A stretch of DNA of 18,145 bases from JBFWQM01 sp050249455 (GTDB lineage: Bacteria > Pseudomonadota > Alphaproteobacteria > MPNO01 > VGEU01): assembly GCA_050249455.1 (NCBI GenBank), contig JBFWQM010000094.1:1-18145 (forward strand). Direction: 5' to 3'. The notes beneath the pieces are model-generated. The model searched no databases. It was not told the origin of the DNA and worked only from the letters and a program-made list of their open reading frames with translations. Positions 1 to 10,613 of the stretch are shown here, piece after piece (the stretch's first letter is position 1; each line of letters opens with the position of its first letter). Position numbers and translations under genes: made by a program.

Positions 1-2
1 AG

Positions 3-980
<978 letters not shown>

Positions 981-1088
981 TCACCGTCGATCCGGGCAGG
1001 CCGCCCCGCGGGCGCAAAGCCGGGGCATGCGGCGAGCCGGGTGCGGAAGCCACTGTGAAAGGAATGTGTCGATCGATCGGGCGCCGGC

Positions 1089-1230
1089 GCGCGCTTGGAA
1101 GACCTGGCGACGACCTACTCTCCCACGCCTTAAGACGCAGTACCATCGGCGCTGAGGGTCTTCACGGCCGAGTTCGGGATGGGATCGGGTGTTACCCCCT
1201 CGCTATAACCACCAGGTCGTCCAAGCGCGC
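1089..1230 (-). repeat. Inverted repeat enclosing 5S rRNA (processing stem)
   Basis: A 19-nt arm at 1089-1107 and its near-perfect complement at 1212-1230 (one mismatch) extend the terminal helix of 5S outward by about 12 bp on each side. Such a stem is expected to form in the precursor and to be a substrate for the RNases that mature 5S. Confidence 0.7.
1101..1218 (-). rRNA. rrf: 5S ribosomal RNA
   Basis: The minus strand has the typical 5S layout: GACCTGGTGGTTATAGCGAG at the 5' end, the conserved CCCGAACTCGG segment, GGGAGAGTAGGTC near the 3' end, and a terminal helix closed by CCAGGTC. The length is about 118 nt. Ends are inferred from the terminal helix and could be off by a few bases. 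Confidence 0.95.
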
Positions 1231-1342
1231 ATCGCCCTGCCGGACTCTCGGACGGGCCGGGGCCGGCGGCGGCAATCGATGTGTCCTTGCTAGCGTTCTT
1301 GCGGCGACGCCGCGTGCGGGCTTGCCGCTGCGCATGACGACG

Positions 1343-4082
<2,740 letters not shown>

Positions 4083-4205
4083 GCGAAACCATCATGCGCA
4101 GGGGCAAGCCCCACACACGACGTCTCCGCAAGAACGCTAGGCCTTCGTCGCGCATCTGACGGCCGGAGCCGTCCTTCCGCGGGACGAAGACTAGACACAT
4201 TCCTA

Positions 4206-4224
4206 TTCACAATGACAAAGAGCC
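4206..4224 (-). promoter_or_regulatory. boxA-like antitermination site in the 16S-23S spacer
   Basis: On the minus strand GGCTCTTTGTCATTGTGAA lies upstream of 23S. It resembles the bacterial rRNA boxA (TGCTCTTTAACA) and is identical in 18 of 19 positions to a second copy in the 16S leader at 6415-6433. NusB/S10-dependent antitermination of rRNA transcription is the expected role, inferred from the family of sites. Confidence 0.6.
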
Positions 4225-4369
4225 GGCGACGGATCTCTCCGCCGCTTTGCGGACCGGCCATTTCCCGTTCGGGGAAGGCCGGGCCGAAACTCTGCGATGC
4301 CGGCGCCACTGCGCCGCCACGGAATGCCGTTTTCCGATGCCTGCCCGACCGCGCTCGGCGCGAGGTCGG

Positions 4370-4445
4370 TGGTGGAGGTGAACGGGATCGAACCGATGAC
4401 CTCCTGCTTGCAAAGCAGGCGCTCTCCCAACTGAGCTACACCCCC
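4370..4445 (-). tRNA. tRNA-Ala (UGC)
   Basis: The 76-nt cloverleaf on the minus strand begins GGGGGTGTAGCTCAG, has anticodon TGC inside CTGCTTTGCAAGCAG, T-loop GGTTCGATCCC, and an encoded CCA end. It lies in the 16S-23S spacer after tRNA-Ile, the standard bacterial arrangement. Confidence 0.97.
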
Positions 4446-4476
4446 ACGGCCACCGAACGATGGTGCCGGACGCGGA

Positions 4477-4553
4477 TGGTGGGCCTGGCTAGATTTGAAC
4501 TAGCGACCTCACGCTTATCAAGCGCGCGCTCTAACCAGCTGAGCTACAGGCCC
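4477..4553 (-). tRNA. tRNA-Ile (GAU)
   Basis: The 77-nt cloverleaf on the minus strand begins GGGCCTGTAGCTCAG, has anticodon GAT in CGCTTGATAAGCG, T-loop AGTTCAAATCT, and an encoded CCA end. It lies in the 16S-23S spacer between 16S and tRNA-Ala. Confidence 0.97.
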
Positions 4554-4570
4554 CTATTCCGCCATGCGGT

Positions 4571-4589
4571 CCGCGGGCCTGGCCCGCGG
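4571..4589 (-). repeat. Perfect hairpin in the 16S-tRNA-Ile spacer
   Basis: CCGCGGGCC-T-GGCCCGCGG is a 9-bp perfect inverted repeat about one base, in the 231-bp stretch between 16S and tRNA-Ile. It would make a stable hairpin in the pre-rRNA, possibly involved in processing. I see nothing else clear in this spacer. Confidence 0.5.
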
Positions 4590-4777
4590 GCCTCGATCGC
4601 CCCGCCTGGTCCAGCTGACGCCGGCACCAACGCGGCACGAACCGCCGGGATACGGAAGCCTGAAGCCCGGTCGCCGGACAAGAGATGCTCTCCTGCGGCA
4701 AACGGCATTCTACGTGGAAGGGATACGAAGACGGCGGCGTCTAGTGTTAAGTGACGCTGGTCCGTTGCCGGACCGGC

Positions 4778-6274
<1,497 letters not shown>

Positions 6275-6339
6275 GGAAAACCTCACCGGTCTTTGGGGCG
6301 AACCCCGCCGTCCGGCTGGTAAAGACTAAGAGCTTGCCT

Positions 6340-6371
6340 GCACAAGCTGCGTATGGTTACGCAGGTTGTGC
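6340..6371 (-). repeat. Hairpin in the 16S rRNA leader
   Basis: Nested stems GCACAA/TTGTGC and TGCGTA/TACGCA with a 4-nt loop lie between boxA and the 16S 5' end. A second 9-bp stem (GCGGCGTCT/AGACGCCGC, 6370-6392) lies directly beside it and shares two bases. Both probably belong to the precursor structure that is processed away. Confidence 0.45.
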
Positions 6372-6414
6372 GGCGTCTCTTACAGACGCCGCCGCCTGCG
6401 CATCCCTTCCATCG

Positions 6415-6433
6415 TTCACAATGTCAAAGAGCC
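6415..6433 (-). promoter_or_regulatory. boxA-like antitermination site in the 16S leader
   Basis: On the minus strand GGCTCTTTGACATTGTGAA matches the boxA pattern TGCTCTTTAACA and lies between the promoters and 16S. It differs in one base from the spacer copy at 4206-4224, which supports both as functional sites. Confidence 0.65.
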
Positions 6434-6484
6434 TGCCCCCTTGAGGGCAAAACGACCGGTTTTTATCCCGGCCGCGAACCGTGG

Positions 6485-6513
6485 CTTCTACGCCTGTCGC
6501 GGCATCCTGTCAA
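6485..6513 (-). promoter_or_regulatory. rRNA operon promoter, proximal
   Basis: On the minus strand TTGACA (6513-6508) is separated by exactly 17 bp from TAGAAG (6490-6485). The -35 is a perfect sigma70-type hexamer. The position, about 50 bp upstream of the leader boxA, suits an rRNA promoter. The start site is inferred, not shown. Confidence 0.65.
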
Positions 6514-6620
6514 ACCGTTTCGACGACTTTTTCGCCGCATGCACCGTGCGGTGCACTTGGTTGGAACCCGTCGCTCTGACCGGAGAACCGCGCCAGCCGT
6601 GTTGGCCAGCGGTGAGCGGT

Positions 6621-6649
6621 CATATAGTCGTCTCCGAAATCGAGTTCAA
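6621..6649 (-). promoter_or_regulatory. rRNA operon promoter, distal
   Basis: On the minus strand TTGAAC (6649-6644) is separated by 17 bp from TATATG (6626-6621). A run of seven A on the minus strand (6660-6654) lies just upstream of the -35, like an UP element. It is about 45 bp past the aldehyde dehydrogenase stop, at the start of the non-coding rRNA leader (6275-6693 holds no gene). Two tandem promoters are common for rRNA operons. Confidence 0.6.
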
Positions 6650-6693
6650 CTTCTTTTTTTCGTCATCCCGGGAACCGCCTGGGGATAAGCCCC

Positions 6694-8190
6694 TCACCTC
6701 AGCACGAACGGGTTGGGCACCTCGGTCGCGGTTGAGATCCAGACGCTCTTGGTCTGGAGGTATTCCTTGATCATCTCCTGGCCCGACTCCCGCCCCAGGC
6801 CGGATCGCTTGTAGCCGCCGAACGGCGACAGGAAGCTCACCGCCCGGTAGGTGTTGATCCACACCGTCCCGGCCTGCAGCTTCTCCGCCATCACCAGGGC
6901 GCGGCGCATGTCCTGGGTCCACACGCCGGCGGCCAGGCCGTAGACCACGTCGTTGCCGATGGCGATCGCCTCCTCCTCGTCCTCGAACGGGATCACCGAC
7001 AGGACGGGACCGAACACCTCCTCCTGCGCGATGCGCATGGAGTTCCTCACGCCGGTGAACACCGTCGGCTCGACGAACCAGCCGTCGCCACATTCCGGGC
7101 GCGTCGCCTTGCCGCCGCCGAGCGCCGCGGCGCAGCCTTCCTTCTTCGCGACGTCGATGTAGTCGAGCACCTTCTGGTACTGCGGCCGCGTGGTCACCGG
7201 CCCGACCTGGGTGTCGTAGCTCATCGGGTCGCCCATGCGCGCGGTCTTCGCGAACGCCACCAGCTGCTCGACGAACCGGTCGTGGATCGAGCGCTGCACC
7301 AGGAGGCGCGAGCCCGCGATGCAGGTCTGCCCGGTGGCGGCGAAGATGCCGGAGATCGCGCCCTTCACCGCGTTGTCGATGTTGGCGTCGTCGAACACGA
7401 TGTTGGGCGACTTGCCGCCGAGTTCCAGGCTGACCCGCTTCAGCGACTTCGCGGCCTGCGCATAGATCTTCGCGCCGGTGGCGTCGGAGCCGGTGAACGC
7501 CACCTTGGCGACCAGCGGATGCTCGACCAGTGCGGCGACGTCGGCGCCGAAGCCGGTCACCACGTTGACGACGCCGGGCGGGAAGCCCGCTTCCTCGAAC
7601 GCCTTCATGAACTCGAGCGTGGAGGCGGAGGTGAACTCCGACGGCTTGATCACCACCGTGTTGCCGGCGGCCAGCGCCGGCGCCAGCTTCCACGTCGCCA
7701 GCAGCAGCGGCGAATTCCACGGCACGATGCAGGCGACGACGCCGACCGGCTCGTGCCGGGTGAAGTTGAACGTCGACGGCTTGTCGATCGGGATCACCGC
7801 GCCCTCGACCTTGTCCGCCAAGCCGCCGTAATAATAATACCACTGCGGGACATAGGCGCACTGCGCCGCCATCTCGGCGATCAGCTTGCCGTTGTCCTTC
7901 ACCTCCACCTCGGCCAGCGCCTTGGCCTTCGTCACCAGGATGTCGGCGAGCTTGCGCAGCAGCGCGCCGCGCTGCGTGGCCGTCATCTTCGGCCAGTCGC
8001 CCGTCGTCAGCGCCTTGTGCGCCGCCTTGCACGCGCGGTCGACGTCCTCGGCGTTGCCCTTCGGGATCAGCGCCCACGGCGCCGAGGTGAACGGGTTCTC
8101 CGACTCGAACGTCTGGCCGGAGGCGGAGTCGGTCCACTCCCCGCCGATGAACATCTTGTAGCGCGCGAGCGATTGCGATCCGCTGTCCAT
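6694..8190 (-). CDS. NAD(P)-dependent aldehyde dehydrogenase
   Basis: A 498-residue protein, full length for the ALDH superfamily. It oxidises an aldehyde to the acid; the substrate cannot be read from sequence. The catalytic set is present: Asn159 in VPWNSP, Lys182 in IKPSE, the NAD-loop FTGS at 232-235, the general base Glu256 in LELGGKSPN, the nucleophile Cys290 in GQTCIAGSR, and Glu391 in EEVFGP. There is no signal peptide, so it is cytoplasmic. The ATG at 8190 has GGGGAG upstream on the minus strand. The gene runs toward the rRNA operon, whose distal promoter starts about 45 bp after the stop, with no strong terminator between. It stands alone, so its pathway is unknown; a link to the catabolic genes further right is only possible. 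Confidence 0.95.
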   Translation of the reverse strand: MDSGSQSLARYKMFIGGEWTDSASGQTFESENPFTSAPWALIPKGNAEDVDRACKAAHKALTTGDWPKMTATQRGALLRKLADILVTKAKALAEVEVKDNGKLIAEMAAQCAYVPQWYYYYGGLADKVEGAVIPIDKPSTFNFTRHEPVGVVACIVPWNSPLLLATWKLAPALAAGNTVVIKPSEFTSASTLEFMKAFEEAGFPPGVVNVVTGFGADVAALVEHPLVAKVAFTGSDATGAKIYAQAAKSLKRVSLELGGKSPNIVFDDANIDNAVKGAISGIFAATGQTCIAGSRLLVQRSIHDRFVEQLVAFAKTARMGDPMSYDTQVGPVTTRPQYQKVLDYIDVAKKEGCAAALGGGKATRPECGDGWFVEPTVFTGVRNSMRIAQEEVFGPVLSVIPFEDEEEAIAIGNDVVYGLAAGVWTQDMRRALVMAEKLQAGTVWINTYRAVSFLSPFGGYKRSGLGRESGQEMIKEYLQTKSVWISTATEVPNPFVLR

Positions 8191-8298
8191 GCCGTCTCTC
8201 CCCGATGCGTTTGCGCGCGATTATGCCCGCGGCGCGGTTCGCGGCAAAGCGAAGACCCGGCTATGATGGCTCGGGCGATCCGGCCCCCGGAGACGAAG

Positions 8299-8481
8299 AT
8301 GTTCGAGCAGTTGTGGCGCTGGCTGGAGCAGAAGCTGGCGGAGGCGAGGAGCCGCGGTCACGATTCACCGACGTCGGGCGGCGGCGGCAGCTTCCTCGAC
8401 AGCGACGGCGATTCCTCTTCGTCCGACGGCTCCTCTTCGTCCGACGGCGGCGGAGACGGCGGCGGCGGCGGCGGCGATTGA
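8299..8481 (+). CDS. Small Ser/Gly/Asp-rich hypothetical protein
   Basis: A 60-residue ORF. Residues 1-20 are an amphipathic, aromatic and charged helix (MFEQLWRWLEQKLAEARSRG). Residues 26-60 are low complexity, made of Ser, Gly and Asp and ending in a GGGDGGGGGGD-type tail. GGAGA lies about 8 nt before the ATG, which supports translation. An 18-bp unit (8413-8430 and 8431-8448) is repeated exactly in tandem and encodes two SSSSDG blocks. It is divergent from the aldehyde dehydrogenase. I know no function. The Gly/Asp tail resembles those of many small uncharacterised alphaproteobacterial proteins. A longer overlapping frame rich in Arg is probably a shadow of this one. Confidence 0.5.
   Translation: MFEQLWRWLEQKLAEARSRGHDSPTSGGGGSFLDSDGDSSSSDGSSSSDGGGDGGGGGGD
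8413..8448 (+). repeat. Two exact tandem copies of an 18-bp unit
   Basis: TCCTCTTCGTCCGACGGC occurs twice back to back inside the small low-complexity ORF and keeps its reading frame, so the repeat number could vary without breaking the protein. Confidence 0.7.
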
Positions 8482-8876
8482 CGCAACACGCGCCGGGCGC
8501 CGATTTCATTCGCTACCTATCGATCGTCGACGGACGCGCCGGAAATTCCCATGAAACGGCGCTTTTCGTCACTTCCGCCCTTGACTTCGTCCGCCGCGAG
8601 TCCCAGTGTTTCAAGTGTCGGCCTCGCAGAGGGCGACGCAACGATGTCCAACCAGGAGGGTGCGACCGCATGACTCCACCGGACAGTCACCGTCGGCCCC
8701 GCTGACAGGGCGGGGCCACGGCTTGGGCGGCAAGCGGCCCGCGCGGCGCCTGCCTCACCAGCCGCCGACAATCTGATACGGACGGCGAGGAACGTTGGCC
8801 GCGGATCCAGGCCGAACGTCCCCGCGCCAGGGTTTCAATACCCACGAACCCACGAACCGTTCCGACGGTCGAGAAA

Positions 8877-8909
8877 GCCCCGCCTGACGCCTTAGCTGCG
8901 CGGCGGGGC
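8877..8909 (-). terminator. Candidate intrinsic terminator after the NMT1-like gene
   Basis: An 8-bp stem GCCCCGCC/GGCGGGGC with a 17-nt loop is followed on the minus strand by TTTCTC. It lies about 90 bp after the stop of the NMT1-like gene. The T tract is short, so this is tentative. Confidence 0.35.
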
Positions 8910-8929
8910 GCTCGATTCCAAGGCGCGAT

Positions 8930-8994
8930 CCCGCACGGCCCACAAACGCGAATGGCCGGGACGATGCCCGGCCACCGCGTCATCGCCGTGCGGG
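8930..8994. repeat. Nested palindrome of the REP-like family
   Basis: Three nested stems occupy 65 bp: a 10-bp outer pair (8930-8939/8985-8994), a 5-bp middle pair ACGCG/CGCGT and an 8-bp core TGGCCGGG/CCCGGCCA (8953-8974). The core differs by one inserted base from the cores at 14062-14167, so it is the same repeat family. It starts 3 bp past the stop codon of the NMT1-like gene and may act as a 3'-end or terminator structure. Confidence 0.65.
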
Positions 8995-8997
8995 CGA

Positions 8998-9930
8998 CTA
9001 CTCCGCCGCGGCGTGCGCCTGGATCTGGACGTTCATGTCGACCAGGTCGAGCTCGGAGGCCGCCTTGTCGAGCATGCCCCAGCCCTTGATCCACTCGTAG
9101 GTACGCTTCAGCTCGTCGGCCGGGATCGGCGCCGGGTCAACCACGACGATGCGGCTGGCGCGCAGGTCGTCCACCGTCAAGGCGGCGATCTCCGGGTCCT
9201 TCTTCGCGTGGTAGTCGATGAAGTAGTGCAGGTACTTCTTCTTGTCGGCATTGATGCGCCGCACCGCCTCGCGCACCGCGCGGTTGAAGGCGGCATAGGT
9301 CTCCGCGTCCACCTTGTCCGACGCGACCTCGGTGCCGTGATAGAACGCCGAGCAGACGACGCGGCAGCCCTTCTTCTCGGCGAGCGACAGATAAGGCTCG
9401 GTCAGGGTCGTCGCCTCGATCTCGCCGCGCAGCATCGAGTCGAGCCGCGGCCGCGAGCCGTTGGAGGCGTTGCAGATCCGGATCGCCTCGCGCGGCAGGA
9501 AGCCCTCCAGCATGTGCAGCGCGAGGTAGTGCGTGCCGAAGTAGAACGGCACGCCGACCATGCGGTTGGCCAGCTGCTGCGGCGTGTGGACCGGCGAGTC
9601 CGGGCGGACCACGATGCCGGCATAAGTCACGATGGCGCGCCGGCCGATCTGGCGCCCGCCGAACGAGGAATCCTGCACGCGGCAGTAGTTGCCCCATTCG
9701 CAGGCGTTGTACATGTCGGCCTGGCCCTGCTCGAACAGCTTCCCGTGGCTGGAGAACGGATCGACGCCGACCGGGCTGGTCACGTCCACCTGCGTCGTCC
9801 CGGGCCCCGCCTTGTCGCGGTCGGCCCATTCGATGGCGAGGCCTTCCTTTTCGAACAGGCCTTCGTCGAAGGCCACCAGCTCGGCGAGCCCCTGGAAGGG
9901 CGCGGTGGTTTCAAGAACCAGCTTCTTCAT
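8998..9930 (-). CDS. NMT1/THI5-like solute-binding-fold protein, no signal peptide seen
   Basis: A 310-residue protein from the ATG at 9930, preceded by GGAGAG at good spacing; a GTG two codons upstream is less likely. The sequence looks like the NMT1/THI5-like group of periplasmic-binding folds. It opens directly with the first beta strand and helix (KKLVLETTAPFQGLAELVAF), then FEKEGLAIEW. It shows the usual two-lobe pattern, including VRPDSPVHTPQQLANRMVGV and a TEPYLSLAEKKG segment. Relatives bind small molecules, including pyrimidine precursors and sulfonates, for ABC transporters, or make thiamine pyrimidine in yeast. No lipobox, Sec or Tat signal is visible and no permease or ATPase gene is adjacent. 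It may therefore be cytoplasmic, or may work with a transporter elsewhere. It is divergent from the Mo hydroxylase-sox operon. The ligand is unknown. Confidence 0.75.
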   Translation of the reverse strand: MKKLVLETTAPFQGLAELVAFDEGLFEKEGLAIEWADRDKAGPGTTQVDVTSPVGVDPFSSHGKLFEQGQADMYNACEWGNYCRVQDSSFGGRQIGRRAIVTYAGIVVRPDSPVHTPQQLANRMVGVPFYFGTHYLALHMLEGFLPREAIRICNASNGSRPRLDSMLRGEIEATTLTEPYLSLAEKKGCRVVCSAFYHGTEVASDKVDAETYAAFNRAVREAVRRINADKKKYLHYFIDYHAKKDPEIAALTVDDLRASRIVVVDPAPIPADELKRTYEWIKGWGMLDKAASELDLVDMNVQIQAHAAAE

Positions 9931-9936
9931 GAACAC

Positions 9937-10125
9937 TCTCCGCGTGGGCGCGTGGACGCGCGCAGGTTGTCGCTGGAGTCTACGCCCCGGCCATGCCCGT
10001 GCAACAGGAATGTCGGACAGCCGTGGTCACGCGCCGGCCTGCGGTGAACCGCAAGCACGAAAACGTCAGTTGACCCCGACCGCCTTGGATAAGTGAAACT
10101 ACGTCATCCGGTTGGGAGATGGCAG
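9937..10125. promoter_or_regulatory. Divergent promoter region with a candidate operator
   Basis: This 189-bp gap separates the minus-strand NMT1-like gene from the plus-strand Mo hydroxylase-sox operon and must hold at least one promoter. A perfect palindrome TGCGGT-GA-ACCGCA lies at 10040-10053 and could bind a regulator. TTGACC occurs on the plus strand at about 10073, but no well-spaced -10 follows, so I do not assign a promoter. Confidence 0.4.
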
Positions 10126-10590
10126 ATGGCGAAGCTCAACGTGAACGGCCGTACGCTCGACGTCGCGGTGGACGAGAACACGCCCCTCCTCTGGGTCATC
10201 CGGGAACAGGTCGGGCTGACCGGCACCAAGTACGGCTGCGGCGTCGCGGCCTGCGGCGCCTGCACGGTCCACATCGACGGCGTGGCGACCCGGTCCTGCG
10301 CGGTGCCGGTCAGCGCGGTCGGCGCCGAGCAGAAGATCGTGACGATCGAGGGGCTGTCGCCCGATGGCTCGCATCCGGTGCAGAAGGCGTGGCTGGCGCT
10401 CGACGTGCCGCAGTGCGGCTACTGCCAAACCGGCATGATCATGGCGGTGGCGGCGTTGCTGGCGGAAAAGCCGAAGCCGACCGACGCCGACATCAATTCG
10501 GAGATCACCAACATCTGCCGCTGCGGCACGTTCAACCGCGTGCGCGCCGCGATCAAACTTGCCGCCGACGGCGGCGAGATGCGCGGCTGA
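10126..10590 (+). CDS. 2Fe-2S subunit of a xanthine-oxidase-family molybdenum hydroxylase (IorA/NicA-like)
   Basis: A 154-residue protein, typical size for the small iron-sulfur subunit. The N-terminal plant-ferredoxin domain ligands are Cys38, Cys43, Cys46 (GCGVAACGAC) and Cys58. The C-terminal helical domain ligands are Cys97, Cys100 (CGYC) and Cys131, Cys133 (CRC). The two clusters would pass electrons from the molybdenum centre to an acceptor. I chose the ATG at 10126, preceded by GGGAG; a start at 10093 would add 11 residues and lacks a good ribosome site. It has no signal peptide of its own, so export would be by hitch-hiking on the Tat signal of the large subunit, as known for other exported Mo hydroxylases. 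It is the first gene of the operon, with 23 bp to the next. Relatives include isoquinoline 1-oxidoreductase and nicotinate dehydrogenase; the substrate here is unknown. Confidence 0.93.
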   Translation: MAKLNVNGRTLDVAVDENTPLLWVIREQVGLTGTKYGCGVAACGACTVHIDGVATRSCAVPVSAVGAEQKIVTIEGLSPDGSHPVQKAWLALDVPQCGYCQTGMIMAVAALLAEKPKPTDADINSEITNICRCGTFNRVRAAIKLAADGGEMRG

Positions 10591-10613
10591 GCCCGGAACA
10601 GGAGGACCGACCG

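Larger units (their letters stand above)
8482..8997. other. Gene-poor stretch with several palindromes
   Basis: I see no convincing gene. It holds an 8-bp GC hairpin at 8695-8717, an 8-bp tandem duplication (CCCACGAA twice) at 8841-8856, a candidate minus-strand terminator at 8877-8909 and a nested palindrome at 8930-8994. Frames open here lack ribosome sites and family features. Confidence 0.6.

Noticed and set aside
6620..8137. 505-codon minus-strand frame over the aldehyde dehydrogenase
   Set aside because: It is the alternate frame of a clear aldehyde dehydrogenase gene; long shadow frames are expected in DNA this GC-rich.
8205..8705. 166-codon plus-strand frame with a run of about 12 arginines
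   Set aside because: The Arg run is the shifted reading of the Gly/Asp repeat of the small ORF at 8299-8481, which has the better ribosome site; no other features.
8644..8705. Two mini-frames (9 and 11 codons) overlapping by ATGA, with AGGAGG before the second
   Set aside because: Too short to support, no downstream gene to attenuate; the AGGAGG may be chance.
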